A program made the position numbers and the translations under genes. A stretch of DNA of 64,000 bases from Boswellia sacra. Lineage: Eukaryota; Streptophyta; Magnoliopsida; Sapindales; Burseraceae. The stretch lies in NCBI GenBank assembly GCA_013180625.2, contig SNVD02012968.1:496001-560000 (forward strand). The letters are read 5' to 3'. Each line of letters starts with the position of its first letter. Position 1 is the stretch's first letter. Of this stretch, positions 61,827 to 64,000 are shown piece by piece. The notes beneath the pieces were generated by a model. That model was not told the DNA's origin. It worked only from the letters and a program-made list of their open reading frames with translations, and made no database searches.

Positions 61827-62235
61827 CTGAAAAATTAGAAAGAAAGAAAGCTCAAAAGAAACAAATCGAATCACTGCACAATGCAATGCGATATTTCTTG
61901 ACTAAAATGACATTGTATATACTAATGCAAGTCTCAGGACCATACACTAAATGTGGTGCTTAAACAAGTAACGCACATAACCAAACTATCTAAGCCCAGG
62001 TTAATTCTCAACTTTTAGAACAGAATATCTCTATGCTAGAACAAACATAAACAAACATGTCAAAAGTGCTATATTGTGGAAACTATTTCCATGAACCAAG
62101 GTTATCTTTCTTTCTTTATTCACAAATAAAAAATTATTAGTGTTTAATTATGAAAACTATTTGAAGCAATAATTAATTATATGTAAAGCTTCTTGTTTCA
62201 GTACTGCCACCAGTGCCTATGTTTTTTGTACATGC

Positions 62236-62312
62236 AGGTGTAGCACGTCTCTTGTATTTGACTATTGTCAGAGAGATGGTGGACACAGCTGCGCATTAGT
62301 CGATGCAACTGT
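62236..62312 (+). pseudogene. Isolated metallo-hydrolase exon 2 fragment
   Basis: After an acceptor-like CATGCAG, the first half of exon 2 is recognisable (C.TSL..DYCQ.DG.HS..L.D, against the exon at 50912). It then runs straight into sequence homologous to the upstream region of the metallo-hydrolase gene (TTTGCAGTCTCAGTAAGCA near 62312, compare 49232). It is a relic of a further gene copy that once lay here. Confidence 0.8.
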
Positions 62313-62399
62313 TTGCAGTCTCAGTAAGCAAATTGACAGCAAAGAAAAGTGTTCATTTCCACCGCCATAACAGTTGTTAATAGGGTGAAAGGTCTATCC

Positions 62400-62407
62400 T
62401 ATAAATA
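62400..62407 (+). promoter_or_regulatory. TATA box of metallo-hydrolase copy 2
   Basis: TATAAATA lies 68 bases before the ATG. The aligned site of copy 1 (49313) is TACAAATA, 59 bases before its ATG. Confidence 0.6.
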
Positions 62408-62467
62408 CTTTTCTCCAAATTTCTTCCTCCTTGCTTCTACGCTACGCCAATTACCCTCACTTTCTCC

Positions 62468-64000
62468 ATGGAGAGCCAGAATTCCAATCCCAATCTACAA
62501 GGTGTCGTAGCCGACAACGACGTCATTCGCGATGACGAGCAACCTGGATCCGCTCTGATATTTCTCGGTACCGGCGGCTCCGGTGCGGTTCCACACGCAA
62601 TGTGCCTGATCCAGCCGTCCGATCCCCCCTGCCACGTCTGCTCTCAGGCGCTGTCCATCCCTCCCGAACGCAATCCTAATTACAGGTTTCATTTCTCGTC
62701 AAGTCTTTTAGAGTGGAACATTGAGTCGGGTTTCTGCCTTTCCTGCCTTTTGGTTTGCATCATTGCAAATATGTAATTATAAGCAATGGAAGTTGAGGCT
62801 TGTACCATCTTTGAGAATCTATACATTTGCAAAATATATAGGAAAGAATCATGGGTAAATGTTAGGTTGACACAGATAGTACTTGGTTCCTCAAAGTATC
62901 CCCTACTCATAGATTAGGAATGAAACCAAGTTTCATTCATATTTGTTTATTAAACCCTATCTCTTTTCTCTATTATAGCTTTTTATGTTTAATAAGAAAA
63001 TTTGCTATATTTAAGTTTTAGTCCTGACTGTAATAGTCTAGTTCTGTATTTTGGGCAATCAAACTGAGAGCAAAGTTGACGAGATTTTTACTTGATTGTA
63101 AAAATCGGTTGGACATGGTGATTATCTGTAAAGCTCTTTTTGCTACACGGCATCAGTACCTATTTAATTGTGGGGTGAATGTTCATCTGTTGTTTGGACT
63201 TGCAGGTGTAATACATCTCTTCTAATTGATTACTGTCAGAGTGATGGTAAACACAGCTACATATTAATTGATGTTGGGAAGACATTTAGGGAGCAAGTGC
63301 TTCGGTGGTTTACTTTCCATAAGATTCCTCGAGTGGACTCTGTGAGTTTCCTTGGTTTACTTGTACTCATATTTATTATTAATATGCTAAATAGGTCTTT
63401 TTGTTCTCTCTTTTTGGGACCAATTATATCATTATTTTCAGATTGATTGGAATACAGATTTGTGAAGGAAGTGCTGTCAAATAAGGGAACTTAAACTTAT
63501 TGTACTAGGCACTAAAATTCTTTGATTTTTTAATCGTCAACTTAACTCATGTAAGGAACTTTAAGCGGCAAAATAATTTGTGGATGTTGACAATCTTCTA
63601 CAATAATTGGAGAATGAGCATCGTTCGTTGATCCTTATCGTGGTTTTACATTCTTCATTGTCATTTTAATGAAATGTGTTTTCTCAGGTTGCTTCATATG
63701 ACTAAATTTTGGAATGATTTTTGTATAAATTGCAGATCATTTTGACTCATGAACATGCTGATGCTGTTCTTGGTCTGGATGATATGCGTGCCATGCAACC
63801 ATATAGCGCTACAAATGATCTTGACCCCACACCTGTTTACTTAAGTCAGAATGCAATGGAAAGGTACGTGTTTCTGGTTTTGGGTGGGCTTGCATATTTT
63901 TTCCTCTATTACCTTTTGGGTGGTCCTTATTATATTATGAGGTGATGATGAGACTATAATCATAACAGTTATGATGACTAGTTGAGCTAATTTCAGATGG
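62468..64000 (+). CDS. PhnP-like metallo-beta-lactamase-fold hydrolase, copy 2 (5' part, cut by window end)
   Basis: Exons 62468-62685, 63206-63341 and 63736-63863 are intact and in phase (exons 2 and 3 have exactly the lengths of copy 1, exon 1 is one codon shorter). Metal motif THEHADA is kept, as are CHVC and GLDD. In the glycine loop the residue after LGTG is Gly instead of Cys38. Introns 1 and 2 are much shorter than in copy 1 (520 and 394 bases against 1,319 and 938). The remaining exons lie beyond 64000, so whether the gene is complete cannot be judged. Confidence 0.85.

Larger units (their letters stand above)
57630..62230. repeat. Inverted duplicate of the ZFWD / prenyl synthase 3' segment
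   Basis: From about 57640 to 59640 the sequence is the inverted counterpart of about 31950-29900 (promoter, whole ZFWD gene, 3' flank). At 61600-61830 it is the inverted counterpart of 27075-26695 (prenyl synthase intron 10 and exon 10). The order is kept, so one inverted segment copied from about 26.3-31.95 kb, later eroded and interrupted, explains both. Confidence 0.75.

Overview
The window is nuclear DNA of a eudicot plant. It is AT-rich, has spliced genes with GT-AG introns, and carries plant LTR retrotransposons, hAT-like and CACTA-like elements. No species can be fixed from the sequence. The proteins look like those of a rosid tree or shrub, which is only an impression.

Left third (1-18,300), nested transposable elements. 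On the minus strand, 1-6,513 reads as one LTR retrotransposon: an LTR, a primer-binding site matching the 3' end of tRNA-Asp, a broken gag, then no pol. In place of pol it carries an unknown cysteine-containing ORF and an intact, intronless LOG gene (cytokinin riboside 5'-monophosphate phosphoribohydrolase), followed by the polypurine and repeat motifs expected near a 3' end. LOG therefore looks like a host gene carried by a non-autonomous element. This is the most unusual thing in the window. The element sits in a decayed Ty3/gypsy chromovirus pol fragment (6,514-8,025). A CACTA-like end (to 9,570) abuts a hAT-like MITE. A Ty1/copia element with two ~1.86 kb LTRs and a 5-bp target duplication (10,611-17,696) lacks reverse transcriptase and RNase H.

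Middle (20,600-36,520), genes. A 12-exon long-chain trans-prenyl diphosphate synthase (SPS3-like, +, 427 aa) is convergent with a single-exon CCCH zinc finger/WD40 protein (ZFWD type, -, 416 aa). Next is a 7-exon JAC1/auxilin-like J-domain gene (-, 481 aa).

Region 36,520-46,070 has no gene I can support. It holds a ~690-bp tandem repeat, simple repeats and one promoter-like site near 42.5 kb.

Right third (46,075-64,000). A P-class PPR gene (-, 854 aa) is divergent from a 9-exon PhnP-like metallo-beta-lactamase gene (+, 333 aa). The order J-domain, PPR, metallo-hydrolase matches, from memory, Arabidopsis At1g30280-At1g30290-At1g30300, so this is probably an old syntenic block. Duplicated material follows: a second intact ZFWD gene in inverted orientation, a broken SPS3 exon 10 (also inverted), a stray exon-2 fragment of the metallo-hydrolase, and a second metallo-hydrolase copy in direct orientation that runs off the right edge.

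Functionally, SPS3-like makes the prenyl tail of ubiquinone, the J-domain protein is an auxilin-type co-chaperone, PPR acts on organelle RNA, and ZFWD is a putative RNA-binding/scaffold protein whose two promoters both carry E2F-type and MSA-like cell-cycle motifs.
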